Part shown: piece by piece, positions 54,042-63,772 of the stretch
How positions within the stretch are numbered: position 1 is the first letter of the stretch
Layout: every line of letters begins with the position of its first letter
NCBI GenBank assembly: GCA_019694355.1
Contig: JAIBCB010000001.1
Location: forward strand, 215,001 to 279,000
Source: Pyrinomonadaceae bacterium
Lineage (GTDB): Bacteria > Acidobacteriota > Blastocatellia > Pyrinomonadales > Pyrinomonadaceae
Direction: 5' to 3'
DNA length: 64,000 nucleotides
Notes under the pieces: model-generated
Seen by the model: only the letters and a program-made list of their open reading frames with translations
Told to the model about the DNA's origin: nothing
Databases searched by the model: none
Made by a program: the position numbers and the translations under genes

Positions 54042-55123
54042 GCAGATGTTCTCCCAGGGACGGTAGAGGAGATACGAACGGTGTTCGGAAAACCGAGTTC
54101 GCGAAAAAGTTTATCCCAGCTCGGCCTGACCGCCTCCCAGGAGGATCTTTCTGCCAGCAGCCGTCCGTTGCGCGAAATGTGCTCCGCGAGGTTTGGGTCA
54201 TCGAGAAGGCGGCTGACGGCTTCGGCGATCGCCATGGCATTGTTCCTCGGTACGAGGAGTGCCTCATGCTCGTCATTCAGGAGAGAACTGATGCCGCCAA
54301 CATTCGTTGCAACGACAGGAAGCCCAAATGCACACGATTCCACGACCGCAACCGGCATATTGTCAATTTCGTTCGTATTCAAATAGATATCCGCTTGCGT
54401 GAATTCGTACACTTTTCGCCTGCTGTCGAGAAAGCCCGGAAAGCGGACCTCTCTTTGCAAACCCAAGTCACAGACCATTTGTTTGATGCTCGACTCGAGC
54501 CCCTTATCAACACCGGCCATGACGAGTGTCGCGTTCGAAAACTCTTCTCGCACTAAGGCGAAAGCCTTGATCGCAAGTTCCGGGTTATAGATGCTGTGGA
54601 AGGCGCGCATCCAGATCAACTTTGGGGCGATCTCCCGTCTAAGTTTGAACGGATAGCCTTTCAGATCGATCACGTTCGAGATGACCCGCACCTCAAATCC
54701 GAGATTGCTCACTGCGCCTTTAAGGAAGAATGATGGTGCTACGAGTTTTGAGAATCGGCGGAACACTCTGTTGCTCCATCTCGGGTACCTTGCCGCAAAT
54801 TCCGGCAAACTGCCGCCATGCAGAACGCCAACTGTCCGCATTCCAAGATACTTACCGAGGAGGCTGACAAGATCGGCAATAAAAAAGCTTGCACCGCTGT
54901 AAACTTCGACGATCGTTATATCGATCGACCGTCTTTTCTGGATCAAGGTGAGTCCGATCTCCAGAATTCTGAAGACGCGATTCAACTTAGATGAGACAGC
55001 GACTACATCGTACCCTTCCTTAAGGAAAAGATCTGCAAGGATCTGCCCTTGTGTCGAGATCTTCCCCGGGTGCCGGCCGACCAAGCTTCCAACGACACAA
55101 ATTCTTGGCTGTCCGATTTTCAT
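54038..55123 (-). CDS. Family 4 glycosyltransferase
   Basis: About 361 residues. ICVVGSLVGRHPGKISTQGQ starts the N-terminal domain, LIWMRAFHSIYNPELAIKAF the C-terminal donor domain, and NMPVAVVESCAFGLPVV has the E-rich nucleotide-sugar site. An upstream frame reaches 55150, overlapping the polymerase-like gene; ATG 55123 begins close to the first strand and avoids the overlap. It is coupled by a 4-base overlap to the CapK-like gene. Confidence 0.86.
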   Translation of the reverse strand: MKIGQPRICVVGSLVGRHPGKISTQGQILADLFLKEGYDVVAVSSKLNRVFRILEIGLTLIQKRRSIDITIVEVYSGASFFIADLVSLLGKYLGMRTVGVLHGGSLPEFAARYPRWSNRVFRRFSKLVAPSFFLKGAVSNLGFEVRVISNVIDLKGYPFKLRREIAPKLIWMRAFHSIYNPELAIKAFALVREEFSNATLVMAGVDKGLESSIKQMVCDLGLQREVRFPGFLDSRRKVYEFTQADIYLNTNEIDNMPVAVVESCAFGLPVVATNVGGISSLLNDEHEALLVPRNNAMAIAEAVSRLLDDPNLAEHISRNGRLLAERSSWEAVRPSWDKLFRELGFPNTVRISSTVPGRTSA

Positions 55124-55136
55124 CAGGGTCAATAGA

Positions 55137-56579
55137 TCAGTTCGGAACAAATTCCGAAAATTCTAAAACACCGTTTCGAAGAGATTCTTCCAACGCGATC
55201 GGCCTAAGTATGCGACGCTTCGACCTACGAACTGGTGCTGCGATCGTTATGAATGTCATTCCAAAGAGTGCGGAGGGAGCGGCTAACCGCATTCCCGCAT
55301 TCAGCATAAAAAGTATGGACCACGTGGCCGCACCGATGATCAATGCTCGTTCGAGTCGGGGCCGAGACCGTCTAAAATTCACAGCGACCATAGCGATCAA
55401 CACCAAGATCGCAATGCCTCCAAACGCACCGTGCTCAGAAAGGAGCCGAGAGAACTCAGTGTGACTTACCGCCTTATATCCAAGAATCCGACTACGTTCG
55501 CTATAAGCCGCTCCAACCCCGACACCAAGAACTGGATGTTCAAGGAAAAGATCAATATCCGATTCAGCGATATCGGCCCGGTGTGTCGATTGTGTATCTT
55601 GAAAACGCTCCTCAAGGCCACCACCCGTAAAAGCATTCAGTACCGGAAAGATGAAAATAAAAAAGAGAACGATGAGGGCGGCAATGGGGACGATCCTTTT
55701 TGTAGCTTTAAGAGGGTCGCCAAATTCAAATAGTGCGACGAGGATCAAGGCTCCGCCAGCATTGTAAACACCGCCACGCGAGAATGTCATCATACTTTGA
55801 GCTGCAAAAAAGATCGCGGCAATGGCAAGGAAGATCTTATATTTTCGGTCATTCTTCAATGCAAGTAGTGAGAAAGTGGTTAGGAAGAGACCGAGTCCCA
55901 ACATTGCCGAAACCTGATTTGGTCCAAAGCCGCCGCTAGTGGCAAAGTTCGATTCGTCGGAGAACTGGATATCCCTGATCGACATGGTAAAGAAAAAAGT
56001 TACGAACGCGACGCTCAATAGTGGAATGATAAAGGCGGTAAAAAGTTTTCGAAGCTGGCCTTCGTCCAAAGTTAGATTTGAAAAGAACCAGCAGCTCACC
56101 ATCAAGAAAAATGGGCCGGAGAGACTGAAGCTTAAAGTGTCCTTTGCCGCCGATAGATCGAACTGTAGCAGTGTCAGTACCGACGCGGGGATAAGGACCG
56201 CAAAGTAGATGATCGGCAGGGTCGGAATCGAACGCCGGCCACGCTTCAAAAGAGCAACGATCATGATGACCGATGAGCCATATTTGCCGAATTCCCAAAA
56301 GATCGGAACTTGTGCCATTCGCCAAAGGATCTCAACCCCGACAAGATAGCCGACGGCCAAAGCGACCCTTTGCAACCTGACCTTTTTCTGCAGCGCCCAG
56401 TAAAGCCCTAGCCCAAAGGCCGCGGCTGGGTGCAGCAAAGCAGCGGGTCCCGCGTAGTAGTCGAACAGCCCAAGAGGGAAGTGCAGGATCACGAGCACGA
56501 GGATCAGGCGATAGTTCGGCACCCTTTGGATGTTCTCGCCTCTATGTTCAACTGGGTGAGGCAATGCGATATCGTTCAT
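55137..56579 (-). CDS. O-antigen polymerase/ligase-like membrane protein (Wzy)
   Basis: A 480-residue protein with about 12 membrane segments. MTFSRGGVYNAGGALILVAL and the large periplasmic loop with DLFLEHPVLGVGVGAAYSER, followed by SHTEFSRLLSEHGAFGG, are the Wzy_C/WaaL signature. It lacks the TPR tail of the second polymerase-like gene at 38994-41627 and probably joins repeat units in the block encoded here. It overlaps the preceding GT4 gene by 4 bases. Confidence 0.86.
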   Translation of the reverse strand: MNDIALPHPVEHRGENIQRVPNYRLILVLVILHFPLGLFDYYAGPAALLHPAAAFGLGLYWALQKKVRLQRVALAVGYLVGVEILWRMAQVPIFWEFGKYGSSVIMIVALLKRGRRSIPTLPIIYFAVLIPASVLTLLQFDLSAAKDTLSFSLSGPFFLMVSCWFFSNLTLDEGQLRKLFTAFIIPLLSVAFVTFFFTMSIRDIQFSDESNFATSGGFGPNQVSAMLGLGLFLTTFSLLALKNDRKYKIFLAIAAIFFAAQSMMTFSRGGVYNAGGALILVALFEFGDPLKATKRIVPIAALIVLFFIFIFPVLNAFTGGGLEERFQDTQSTHRADIAESDIDLFLEHPVLGVGVGAAYSERSRILGYKAVSHTEFSRLLSEHGAFGGIAILVLIAMVAVNFRRSRPRLERALIIGAATWSILFMLNAGMRLAAPSALFGMTFITIAAPVRRSKRRILRPIALEESLRNGVLEFSEFVPN

Positions 56580-57658
56580 CTGCTAGGCACCAGGTTGTTG
56601 TATATTTCGGTCAGGCGCTCGCCAAGATAGCTCAAAGAATGGTTCTCCAAAACAAACTTCAGTCCATTTGTCCCGAACTTTTGTCTAAGTTGGGGACTCA
56701 GGACCAAGCGTCTGGCAGCAAGAATAAGCCCGTCAAAATCCATAGGATCAACGAGAAAGCCGACCTGCTCAGATAAGATCTCCGATACACCACCCACATC
56801 CGTTGCGACGACTGGTATGGCGTTACTCAATGCCTCCAGGATGACGTTTGGCGTTCCTTCGTGCTTAGATGTGAGCACCAGGATATCGGTGGAAGCATAG
56901 ACTGCAGACATATCCGAACGTTCACCGGTAAAGCAGAGCGTGTCGGCCGTGAGGCCGTATTCGAGCGCAAGTGTTTCGAGTTCGTGCCTAAGGGGCCCGT
57001 CACCGACGATCTGGAATCTTAACCGCTTCTCCGGTACGGCGTTTATTAGCCCGCGCGCAAGTTTTACAAATAGCTCCGGACGTTTCTCCTTTCCGAGGCG
57101 ACCAACAAATGTGATGGTCGTAGAGTCGTCGGATCTGCCATTCGAATTGCGTCCGACTCCATTTTCAGATGCCACAACGTTCCTTACGAGGTCGATCTTC
57201 TGCTTTTTGATCCCAAATGCAATTGACCTCTTTACCGCACGTTCCGAATTTGCGATCAGATGTTTAGGCATCGTGAGCTGGTACTTACTGTAGAATCCGT
57301 TTGACGCAAACTCGTGCTCCAGGTCGCTTCGAATTGCTCCGATACTCTGGACGCCGGTGATTCGACCAGAGACAGCAGCGTAAATATTGGTGTAGAAATG
57401 TGAACTTTGGACAATGTCCGTTGATTCGCGCCGAAGTCCTCTGACCACCGCCCGCAGCGTTCCGATCCTTCCTCCGCGCGTATCGATCGGTCGAATGTCG
57501 ATACCGAGATTCCGGATCTCCTCCTCAAGTGCCTCACCCTTTGTTAGGCAGAGCAAGCGCAAATTGACACCCTTATCAACTAGCGAGCGAAGCATATAGA
57601 CCAATTGGCGTTCAGCTCCACCTCGCCCTAAAGTACCTGCCAGGAATGTTACCTTCAT
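56576..57658 (-). CDS. Family 4 glycosyltransferase
   Basis: A 360-residue GT-B enzyme. FLAGTLGRGGAERQLVYML is the typical N-terminus of GT4 enzymes with the GGAE loop. TFVGRLGKEKRPELFVKLAR opens the C-terminal domain and TSKHEGTPNVILEALSNAIP holds the E-x7-E motif. The product is coupled with the polymerase (ATGA overlap). Sugar specificity is not predicted. Confidence 0.88.
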   Translation of the reverse strand: MKVTFLAGTLGRGGAERQLVYMLRSLVDKGVNLRLLCLTKGEALEEEIRNLGIDIRPIDTRGGRIGTLRAVVRGLRRESTDIVQSSHFYTNIYAAVSGRITGVQSIGAIRSDLEHEFASNGFYSKYQLTMPKHLIANSERAVKRSIAFGIKKQKIDLVRNVVASENGVGRNSNGRSDDSTTITFVGRLGKEKRPELFVKLARGLINAVPEKRLRFQIVGDGPLRHELETLALEYGLTADTLCFTGERSDMSAVYASTDILVLTSKHEGTPNVILEALSNAIPVVATDVGGVSEILSEQVGFLVDPMDFDGLILAARRLVLSPQLRQKFGTNGLKFVLENHSLSYLGERLTEIYNNLVPSR

Positions 57659-57692
57659 CGCCGGCTTTGCACGCGATTTTCCGCGGCAATCA

Positions 57693-58871
57693 TCAATTCA
57701 CGTTCTCCAACTCACGCAAGGATTTTACGTTCCACGTCGTACTCAGCTTTTTGCCAATAAGCTCACGCCAACTCTCAAGCGTGAATTCCTTAGCTTTCTC
57801 GATCGCGTTTGCCGAGAGTGTGCGATATCGCAAATGGTCTGAACAAAGTTCGACGATCGCTCTTGCGAGGGCCGTTGGTTCCGGCTCATCAAGGAGTACT
57901 CCATTAGACTCGCCTATCAACTGTGAGAGCACTGAAACCGGCGTAGTTATTACAGGGAGTCCGGTGGCCATAGCCTCGAGTACGACCTTCGGAAATCCCT
58001 CTGAGGCCGAAGTCGGATAACAGAAGATGTGTGCGTCCTTCAACAACTTGATCACGTTGTCATGAATCACCTTTCCATGGAACGTTATGCGATCGTCAAC
58101 TCTGAGACGGACAGCTTGTTTCCGAAATGCCTCGAGCTTCGACCCTCCGCCAACTACGTCAAGAGTTACATTCGGCAGGATCTTGAGGACAATGGGTAAA
58201 CTGTCGATCACAACATCTGTGCCCTTTCGGGCTTCTTGTCGACATACTATGATCAGTTTGACGGGGCCCTTCGTCGGCAGCTCGCGTGGAAAATTTGGCT
58301 CTATCTCCGCCTTGCGAAGGGAGGTTGCGAATATCCACTCTACGTGTGGGTTTCGTTTCGAAGGGGGCCCGTTTGAACCGCCCGTCGCCAGCATTGCATT
58401 CCGCCCACCGGCAAAATACTCCATCGACCATCGCCAGATTTTCTCGGCGATGGTCCGCTGGACCATCCAATTTCCGCAATGACGAACAAAAAGCGGTTTT
58501 CGCAACATGATCGCTATTGCCATACCGATCGTTCCGACATCTCCGGGAATCGGAGAGTGAATCGCATCTGCGGTTCGGATCTCTCGGAAGATCGTTAAGC
58601 AATTCTTAAGAAGCCAAAATGGAATATTTAGCTTTCGGCCAATTCCCGAACCCTTCGGCTCCGAGAGTGGAACGACCTTGATCTGCCTTCCGACTAGCGG
58701 GGACAGCCCGGTTGTGTCGCCTTCACTCTTGCATGGCACAACTATTCTCGTTTCATCAAAGAGTTCTGAGATCGCGCCCATTTGCTGCGGAAATCCACCG
58801 TCCGTGATGTACCCACTAGGTGAATCGGCGGAGAGCCAACATACCTTGTGTGAGATGACCGCGAGCTTCAT
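57693..58871 (-). CDS. Family 4 glycosyltransferase
   Basis: A 392-residue GT-B enzyme. IIVCRQEARKGTDVVIDSLP marks the start of the donor domain, and TSASEGFPKVVLEAMATGLP the E-x7-E motif. The N-terminal half has few aligned motifs beyond VRHCGNWMVQRTIAEKIWRW. It lies between two other glycosyltransferase genes with gaps of 34-35 bases, so it is part of the same operon. Confidence 0.86.
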   Translation of the reverse strand: MKLAVISHKVCWLSADSPSGYITDGGFPQQMGAISELFDETRIVVPCKSEGDTTGLSPLVGRQIKVVPLSEPKGSGIGRKLNIPFWLLKNCLTIFREIRTADAIHSPIPGDVGTIGMAIAIMLRKPLFVRHCGNWMVQRTIAEKIWRWSMEYFAGGRNAMLATGGSNGPPSKRNPHVEWIFATSLRKAEIEPNFPRELPTKGPVKLIIVCRQEARKGTDVVIDSLPIVLKILPNVTLDVVGGGSKLEAFRKQAVRLRVDDRITFHGKVIHDNVIKLLKDAHIFCYPTSASEGFPKVVLEAMATGLPVITTPVSVLSQLIGESNGVLLDEPEPTALARAIVELCSDHLRYRTLSANAIEKAKEFTLESWRELIGKKLSTTWNVKSLRELENVN

Positions 58872-58906
58872 ACAGCTTCAAAAATCAAGTGTTATGCCGA
58901 CAGCAT

Positions 58907-59911
58907 TTAGAAGGCCGATGTCAGGATCTTCCAAACACCTTGAGCCCTACCGCGCAGGTCGGCGATATCTGATCTATTCATTCGACGAAAAGCCGATGAC
59001 ATGATCCTGATCGCCTCAAACGCCTGAAAACGCCAGAATCGAAATTTCTGCAATAGGCTTAATGGACCGCTGATATCTCGAAAGACGTAGTAGTAATTGA
59101 CCACCGACTTGAAGCCGATCTTGGTTCGGTCCTCACGTCCGTTCGGAGAATGCAGTTCCACGCAGTGAGCATCGCCGCACTGAAGCAATCGCCAAGTCCG
59201 CCGTGCCCGAAGGGCAAAGTGAGCATCTTCAAGAACTCCAAAGTCTCTGAAAAACTCGTCGAATCTCAGTCCCGAATCAAACACCTCTCGTCGCCACACC
59301 GCACATGCGGTCGTCATTATGTCGACGGCTCGGACTCCTGTGAATGGCGGCTGAAGACTTGCGTTGATCGGGTAGCCGCATTCGAAGTCATAGCGGCCGG
59401 GTTCGAAGATTGAGAGAAGCCCTAACCGTCGATACCAGCGCCATCGCGGCGAGCGTTCGAGCTCGAAATGACAATTTGTGCGAAATCCTACAACACCGCC
59501 AACGTCCGTATTTGAGCTTTCCATCAAGACGTTGACCACTTCCTCGAAAAATTGCGGTTCCAAGCGAACATCGTCGTCGATCAAAGCAATAAGATCACCC
59601 GTCGCTACATCAATTCCAATATTGCGCTGTATCGCGGTCCCACCGCCATGGCGGATGAACGTGACGCGGAAAGGAAGGTCGACACGCATTTGTGAAACGA
59701 TGCGTTCTGTTTCACTTTCTGCATCAGGGATCCCGTCAACCAGGATGACTTCGCTCGGCATAAAAGTCTGAGTTGCGAGATTCTTAAGCAGATCCCTTAC
59801 CTCTTCAGGGCGCTTTAAGGTCGGCGTAACGACCGATAACGTCGTCGCTTGTTTCGACTGAGATGGCCTAGTGTTCTCGCCGAGGTTGGTCGTTATATAT
59901 CCTTCAGCCAT
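58907..59911 (-). CDS. Family 2 glycosyltransferase
   Basis: A 334-residue enzyme with LSVVTPTLKRPEEVRDLLKN, VILVDGIPDAESET, and IALIDDDVRLEP as the GT-A acidic motif. GGGTAIQRNIGIDVATGD and DFGVLEDAHFALRARRTWR are conserved GT2 segments, the latter with the ED acceptor-side pair. ATG 59911 overlaps the upstream gene's stop by 8 bases; the longer frame to 59944 would overlap more. Confidence 0.86.
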   Translation of the reverse strand: MAEGYITTNLGENTRPSQSKQATTLSVVTPTLKRPEEVRDLLKNLATQTFMPSEVILVDGIPDAESETERIVSQMRVDLPFRVTFIRHGGGTAIQRNIGIDVATGDLIALIDDDVRLEPQFFEEVVNVLMESSNTDVGGVVGFRTNCHFELERSPRWRWYRRLGLLSIFEPGRYDFECGYPINASLQPPFTGVRAVDIMTTACAVWRREVFDSGLRFDEFFRDFGVLEDAHFALRARRTWRLLQCGDAHCVELHSPNGREDRTKIGFKSVVNYYYVFRDISGPLSLLQKFRFWRFQAFEAIRIMSSAFRRMNRSDIADLRGRAQGVWKILTSAF

Positions 59912-61394
59912 GCGATGCTTGTATCTGTGTGCCGGCGAGGTCAATTAACTTCGCCGCGATCCGGTGGGCAGCTTGCCCATCGAGGGTTTGTCCAAACATT
60001 CGATCGATCAACTGTCGACGTTCATTCTGGGCCTTTTGTGGGACTCTCAACGCATCTCTCAGAAGAGTACGCATTTCCTCGATCGAATATGCGACTTGAA
60101 CAGCGCCGCTCTCAACCAAAGGGCGATAATGCTCGTAGGAATAAAAAAGAGCGTTTCTTAACTCAAGATCGTTCTGACCAGGAGCATCGAACCCGACATT
60201 GATGACGGGTTTATCGAACATACAAAGCTCCAAAGAGATCGTTGACGCAATATTGATTCCGACGGAAGCGTGTCGTAACGCATTTACAAGGCCGAACGAA
60301 TCCTCGGGCGTTGGTGTAAGCCATTCTGCATTCCATCGAACCCTTTGAAACAGAACATCCCGCCGCCGCTCCCTCAGTTCGTCGAATCTGCCTGTGAGGT
60401 CCTTGGCATATACGCGGACCAATAGCTGTGGACGCTGCTCTTCGGAATATTCGAGAAGAAGGTCGGCAATAGACTCCACTATCTCCGGCTCGCTGGGCAT
60501 GTGATTCGCCATTCCGGTCGAATATAGAACAATCGGCCGACCGGGGTCAGCACCAATTTCTTCGCAGAATTGTTCACGACTCAAATAGAATTCCGGCCGG
60601 AAATGAAAATCAAATTGAGGTGAACCGGTGACATAAACGTTCTCGGGCTTTATCCACGGGTACATTTCGAGCAATTGTCGCTTTAGTTCTTCGTTCCAGA
60701 CTAGAAAGTAGTCGTATGGCAAGAGGATTCGGCCCTGTGAAGTGAGATTGTCCCAACTAAAAATGAATGTAGCGGTCGGAATCCCGAGCCATTGTGCTGC
60801 TTGAACGGCCGGAGTCGCGATCGCACTATGAATATGCGAACCATTGAATACGAGTGACGGACGGATCGATCTAAATAGCTCCGCGTAACGGTCCGAGCTC
60901 ATGAACATCCGACTTGAAAGACGTTCTGATCTCGACAGGATCTTCAGCCCGATCGGATTTGAAAATGGCGCTGCGATGATCTTTTTTAGCCAACGGAATG
61001 TCTTGTCACGAATCGAGCGAGCCTCGCGATCGCGGATCCGCCAACGTTCCCTTGCGGCCGCCGACCATATCCACCGCCCGTGGGCCATATCCAGTATTTC
61101 GCGTTGGAACCGTACAGGCCAACGCTCAACGACATGATCGAGAGGATACTGGGTCGCATAGGCTTGACCGCTACTATTTGAGATTCCGGCATCTTGAACC
61201 ACGGTTAAAAGCGACAATTCGCAAGATTCGGCGATCTTCTCAAAACAGCCGGAGTGGACAAAGTTACGCATTACTTCACCGCGTGGAACGATAGCGACCA
61301 CCTTCCTCTTTCTTTTGCTTACCGCCGCTTGTCGGTCAGGCATAGATTCCGAAGAAAGGTCTCCCATCCTTGCTGCAGCGGGAAGAGCGGTCAT
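59904..61394 (-). CDS. GT-B-like glycan transferase, tandem paralogue 1
   Basis: A 496-residue protein. The central segment GIPTATFIFSWDNLTSQGRI, then YDYFLVWNEELKRQL and VTGSPQFDFHF, defines a family found in surface-polysaccharide loci with a GT-B-like layout (UDP-GlcNAc epimerase/CDP-glycerol transferase-like). The C-terminal half has HASVGINIASTISLELCMFD, FDKPVINVGFD and further conserved residues. The next gene encodes a paralogue with the same segments. Biochemical function is unknown. Starting ATG overlaps the paralogue's stop (TCAT on the plus strand). Confidence 0.72.
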   Translation of the reverse strand: MTALPAAARMGDLSSESMPDRQAAVSKRKRKVVAIVPRGEVMRNFVHSGCFEKIAESCELSLLTVVQDAGISNSSGQAYATQYPLDHVVERWPVRFQREILDMAHGRWIWSAAARERWRIRDREARSIRDKTFRWLKKIIAAPFSNPIGLKILSRSERLSSRMFMSSDRYAELFRSIRPSLVFNGSHIHSAIATPAVQAAQWLGIPTATFIFSWDNLTSQGRILLPYDYFLVWNEELKRQLLEMYPWIKPENVYVTGSPQFDFHFRPEFYLSREQFCEEIGADPGRPIVLYSTGMANHMPSEPEIVESIADLLLEYSEEQRPQLLVRVYAKDLTGRFDELRERRRDVLFQRVRWNAEWLTPTPEDSFGLVNALRHASVGINIASTISLELCMFDKPVINVGFDAPGQNDLELRNALFYSYEHYRPLVESGAVQVAYSIEEMRTLLRDALRVPQKAQNERRQLIDRMFGQTLDGQAAHRIAAKLIDLAGTQIQASHG

Positions 61395-62800
61395 CTTGTC
61401 GCTCTCCCTTTTGTGCGCTTAGCAAAATCTGCAATGGCTTTGGCCATTCTTTCACCACACCGTCCGTCAAGGCTGCCGCACACATATTCCGCTATCCATT
61501 TACGATCAGCTGCGTGCAAGCCGGGATTCTCTAGGTACGTCTTGATCGCATTCTCCAACTCGTCAAAATCATTTACTAACCAAACCCCACCAGATTCCGC
61601 GATCGGCTTAAAATGACTCCATTTATGATTAACGTCATTTATAAGAGCTTGATCGAAGCGACCGGGCTGGGGATCAAAATCGAGATTGACGACCGGAGTG
61701 TCAAAGATGGCGGCATCAACGGTAACAGTCGATGACAAGTTGACCACGACGTCGGCATGGCGGAAAGTGTTGACCCAATCTACGATCTGAGCTTCATCCT
61801 GTGTTCGTCTTATCAGATCTTTTCCCGCGTTTGGTGTACTTTGAAGGCGTACGTTCGGGCCGAATCCGGAGAAGATCTCTCGCATTTCTGCATTGTCGTG
61901 AATAGGATGAGGACGAACGATCAGTTGGGCGTCACCAAAATTTCCGGCCTTGACCCGTCGGGCGATCTCGATCGCACCGTGATGCTCCTTAAGGAAGTTC
62001 GGTGACCCGAGTGAATATACGATGATCTTACGATCCGGGTGCAACTGCCTCTCTGCGCAATAGGCCTCCCGATCGATCTTGAAGCGGTCCGAAAAGAAAA
62101 CGTCAAACTGCGGAGCTCCAACAACGTAAGCCGGTACATCCTGTGCGTACGGATAAAAGTCCAAGAGCTCGGCCTTGTTCTGCTCGTTCCAGACGATATA
62201 GCCGTCATACTTAAAGACCATTCGATTCTTTGTCGAAACATTGTCCCAAGATGGAATGTATGCAAGCGTTGGGATCCCAAGTCTTTTAGCTGCGGCGAAC
62301 ACACCAGGCTGCTCAAATTGGAAAGGCCCGGTGGACACGAGGACGCTCGGCTGTTTAGAGCTAAGTCGTGCCGTCGCTTCGGCCGACCGAGGATATGACA
62401 CGAGAAGCCGTTCCAAGGCATTTTCAAATATCGTTTCGGAGCCGCTATATGCCAATAACTTTGCCGGAAACTTTAGAGCCCGGATCTGACCCGGCAACCT
62501 CTTATTTCTGACGTGTTTCTGCATACTTACACGGCTTGGTGCCATCAAACGATAGTCCCAGACGAACTCATTAAGTCTCCGCAGATAGTTGTACGGTCGT
62601 TCACGAAAGGGGCGGACGAAAGGAAAAGATTCAACCGTCGCTTTAACCTCCGCCCAGTCAGACAATAACGTCGATTCGTCGAGGGAGGAAGTCCAAACAC
62701 ACACGTCGCCATGTTTTGCCAAAGCTTTGATCAGCCCGGTGTATTTGAACACGCGGTCGACAAGGAGCGATGTAGATAATAATAGAAAACTGGGTCTCAC
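61391..62800 (-). CDS. GT-B-like glycan transferase, tandem paralogue 2 (GTG start)
   Basis: A 469-residue protein. GIPTLAYIPSWDNVSTKNRM, YDGYIVWNEQNKAEL and VVGAPQFDVFF align with the paralogue at 59904-61394, as do RHADVVVNLSSTVTVDAAIF and FDTPVVNLDFD. The start is a GTG at 62800; no ATG lies in the first 25 codons. It is 25 bases downstream of the PhyH-family gene. It probably works at a different step or with a different substrate from its neighbour. Confidence 0.72.
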   Translation of the reverse strand: MRPSFLLLSTSLLVDRVFKYTGLIKALAKHGDVCVWTSSLDESTLLSDWAEVKATVESFPFVRPFRERPYNYLRRLNEFVWDYRLMAPSRVSMQKHVRNKRLPGQIRALKFPAKLLAYSGSETIFENALERLLVSYPRSAEATARLSSKQPSVLVSTGPFQFEQPGVFAAAKRLGIPTLAYIPSWDNVSTKNRMVFKYDGYIVWNEQNKAELLDFYPYAQDVPAYVVGAPQFDVFFSDRFKIDREAYCAERQLHPDRKIIVYSLGSPNFLKEHHGAIEIARRVKAGNFGDAQLIVRPHPIHDNAEMREIFSGFGPNVRLQSTPNAGKDLIRRTQDEAQIVDWVNTFRHADVVVNLSSTVTVDAAIFDTPVVNLDFDPQPGRFDQALINDVNHKWSHFKPIAESGGVWLVNDFDELENAIKTYLENPGLHAADRKWIAEYVCGSLDGRCGERMAKAIADFAKRTKGRATR

Positions 62801-62825
62801 TTGGTTTCGTGGTCTCGCGGTCGGA

Positions 62826-63725
62826 TCATTCGTATCCGAGAGCGGCTCTTTGCCCTCTCTCGAGATCGGAGAAAGTTACATCGTCAGGGTATCGGAGCAA
62901 CTTCCTTGATTCAGAAGCAGGCGACGTAAACATGCAGATGAACATTAGCCGGTCGCTTGTCCTTGCTTCGCCGCCCTTGTGAAAGCCGCGAGTATCGGCA
63001 AGGATTACCGTACCTTTCTTCCCGGTGCACACGCGCCAGTTCTCTTGCGGATAAGAGTTCGACATCTGCTCGTCGGTCGTTCGCCGCACACCATCTTCAT
63101 CAAAGAACGCCGGCGACATCGACGAGAAGCGGCCTTTCTTATGTGTTCCTGGGGCATAGGTGAATGGTCCCGCACCATGATCCACATCACTGAGATAGAC
63201 AAATATCTTCAAGATCAATCGGTCCTCACGATCGAAGTGCCAAAGCTGCGATTCGCGAGCGGCGGACGTAGATGCGGACGTGTACCAGACATTGTAGTAT
63301 CGTAGGCGCGTCTGCATGCGAAAGTAGCAATCAGCGATGGTAAGGAACGACTTGCTGAGTGCAAGCCGAGAAAAAATACTATTGGGGTCGAAGGTGACTT
63401 CGCTACCGAACATTTCGAGATTAAATGTTTTTCGTCCAATGGAATGGTCAGTCCTTGCCGACTCTTTGATATCCAGGATCGCCGGCATTTCGCCTTCGAC
63501 CAGGTTGTTTACGGCCCTTTCAAGATCGGAAAAGTTGACTTCGGTATCAAGTGATTCGAATGGAACAACGGCCACCCCGTGCATGTTTAGGTCCTTAAGG
63601 ATTTCGGCATCACGCCCGGCGGGTTTCCTTCCGTCAAACAAGAAGCGAAGGGTTGGTCGAAGATTTGAACCATACCGCCAGCCCAATTCCGTCCGTTTTG
63701 CAGACCTAAGTAACTTTCGCAGCAT
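62826..63725 (-). CDS. Phytanoyl-CoA dioxygenase (PhyH) family oxygenase
   Basis: A 299-residue cupin-fold protein. The facial triad appears as His163 and Asp165 in WHFDRED and the distal His249 in GFHKGG, with Arg259 likely to bind 2-oxoglutarate. APGTHKKGR and KKGTVILADTRG are further double-stranded beta-helix motifs. The family hydroxylates lipids, amino acids or natural products using iron and 2-oxoglutarate; in a glycan locus a sugar or acyl substituent is the likely target. The longer frame to 63827 overlaps the neighbouring partial gene; ATG 63725 removes that. Confidence 0.8.
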   Translation of the reverse strand: MLRKLLRSAKRTELGWRYGSNLRPTLRFLFDGRKPAGRDAEILKDLNMHGVAVVPFESLDTEVNFSDLERAVNNLVEGEMPAILDIKESARTDHSIGRKTFNLEMFGSEVTFDPNSIFSRLALSKSFLTIADCYFRMQTRLRYYNVWYTSASTSAARESQLWHFDREDRLILKIFVYLSDVDHGAGPFTYAPGTHKKGRFSSMSPAFFDEDGVRRTTDEQMSNSYPQENWRVCTGKKGTVILADTRGFHKGGEARTSDRLMFICMFTSPASESRKLLRYPDDVTFSDLERGQRAALGYE

Positions 63726-63772
63726 TGTACTCAATCCGATACGATCCGTATGAAGCACTCGAAGATGAACAA

